Assembly: GCA_042088665.1 (NCBI GenBank)
Contig: JBELMB010000264.1
Location: forward strand, 1-5,989
Direction of reading: 5' to 3'
Source of the DNA: JBELMB01 sp042088665
GTDB lineage: Bacteria > Pseudomonadota > Alphaproteobacteria > Rhodobacterales > Rhodobacteraceae
Length of the DNA stretch: 5,989 nt
The translations under genes and the position numbers were made by a program. Under the pieces are notes generated by a model. That model was not told the origin of the DNA and did no database searches. It saw only the letters and a program-made list of their open reading frames with translations. Positions 5,291 through 5,989 of this stretch are shown one piece after another (position 1 is the first letter of the stretch; the number at the start of each line of letters is the position of its first letter).

Positions 5291-5989
5291 ATGCCAGACA
5301 AGACCATCCTCATCGTGGGGACCTATGACACCAAGGACGATGAGTTGTCTTACCTCGCCAGAGTGATCGCGGCCCAGGGCGGCGGCGTGCTGCGCATGGA
5401 TGTGAGCGTGCTCGGCGATCCGGCGGTACCGACAGAGATCTCCAAACACGCGGTGGCCGAGGCCGGGGGGCACAGCATCCAGGAGGCCATCGACAGCGGC
5501 GACGAGAACATCGCCATGCAGATCATGGCCAAGGGCGCAGCGCTGACCGCCACGCGGCTGGAGCACGCGGGCGAAATCCACGGGGTGATCGTGCTGGGCG
5601 GCTCCATGGGCACCGATCTCGCGCTGGACGTCTGCGCCGCTTTGCCGCTGGGGGTGCCGAAATACGTGGTGTCCACGGTCTCTTTCTCGCCAATGATCCC
5701 GCCCCATCGGCTGGCAGCGGACATCCAGATGATCCTTTGGGCCGGGGGGCTCTATGGGCTGAACTCTGTCTGCGAGGCCTCGCTCAGTCAGGCTGCGGGC
5801 GCGGTGCTTGGGGCCGCCCGCGCGGTCGAGCCGCCACGGCGCGAACGGCCCCTGATCGGCATGACATCCTTCGGCAAGACCGTGCTGCGCTACATGGTGT
5901 CGCTGAAACCGGCGCTGGAGGCGCGCGGCTATGAAGTGGCGGTGTTTCACGCAACCGGCATGGGCGGCCGCGCCTTTGAAAGCCTCGCC
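5291..5989 (+). CDS. Tm-1-like ATP-binding domain protein, UPF0261 family (C-terminus cut by window edge)
   Basis: The first 233 residues of a protein that is normally about 400 long. Recognisable stretches: ILIVGTYDTKDDELSYL (6-22), VLRMDVSV (33-40), GVIVLGGSMGTDLAL (98-112), GVPKYVVSTVSFSP (121-134), MILWAGGLYGLN (147-158), IGMTSFGKTVLRYMVSLKPA (189-208) and VAVFHATGMGGRAFE (216-230). The N-terminal part is the nucleotide-binding domain known from tomato Tm-1, a plant protein that inhibits tobamovirus replication; the bacterial role is metabolic and poorly defined. The ATG at 5291 has AGAGGG (5279-5284) six bases upstream and follows the kinase stop by 11 bases, so it is almost surely cotranscribed. 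In other bacteria these proteins are commonly next to a TIM-barrel protein annotated as phosphoenolpyruvate hydrolase-like; such a gene may lie just beyond the window. No stop codon is present. Confidence 0.93.
   Translation, partial: MPDKTILIVGTYDTKDDELSYLARVIAAQGGGVLRMDVSVLGDPAVPTEISKHAVAEAGGHSIQEAIDSGDENIAMQIMAKGAALTATRLEHAGEIHGVIVLGGSMGTDLALDVCAALPLGVPKYVVSTVSFSPMIPPHRLAADIQMILWAGGLYGLNSVCEASLSQAAGAVLGAARAVEPPRRERPLIGMTSFGKTVLRYMVSLKPALEARGYEVAVFHATGMGGRAFESLA

Noticed and set aside
5264..5950. Minus-strand open frame opposite the Tm-1-like gene
   Set aside because: The plus strand encodes unmistakable Tm-1-like motifs over the same bases; the antisense product is His/Arg-rich without a domain.

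Overview
The window looks like a piece of a GC-rich alphaproteobacterial chromosome, with a Rhodobacteraceae/roseobacter-like flavour. That placement is an inference from the strong G/C bias at third codon positions, the short intergenic gaps and the family mix (tripartite tricarboxylate transporter, TTT, beside a Tm-1-like protein). No rRNA, tRNA, CRISPR array, insertion sequence or phage gene is visible.

Layout: two divergent gene blocks share a 203 bp control region (2766-2968). The minus-strand block reads right to left as a TTT transporter: the periplasmic binding protein (TctC type, 2765 to 1833), the small membrane subunit (TctB type, 1706 to 1173) and the large membrane subunit (TctA type, from 1078, running off the left edge). 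A hairpin with a T-rich tail (1792-1821) lies between the first and second of these genes. The plus-strand block holds a class III PLP enzyme of the AGXT2L (phospho-lyase-like) branch (2969-4267), an APH-fold small-molecule kinase overlapping it by 8 bases (4260-5279), and, after an 11-base gap, a Tm-1-like/UPF0261 protein (from 5291, running off the right edge).

How they may work together: the PLP enzyme resembles the vertebrate ethanolamine-phosphate and 5-phosphohydroxylysine phospho-lyases, and the kinase next to it resembles the hydroxylysine-kinase type of APH protein. The simplest reading is uptake of a hydroxylated amino compound that carries a carboxylate, phosphorylation of its hydroxyl group, then PLP-dependent elimination of phosphate and ammonia to give an aldehyde. 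The Tm-1-like protein would have a further, unknown role. The families are seen in the sequence; the substrate and the role of the Tm-1-like protein are inference.

About 95% of the window is explained by these six genes. The long additional open frames opposite the transporter genes and the PLP-enzyme gene are antisense shadows typical of high-GC DNA.
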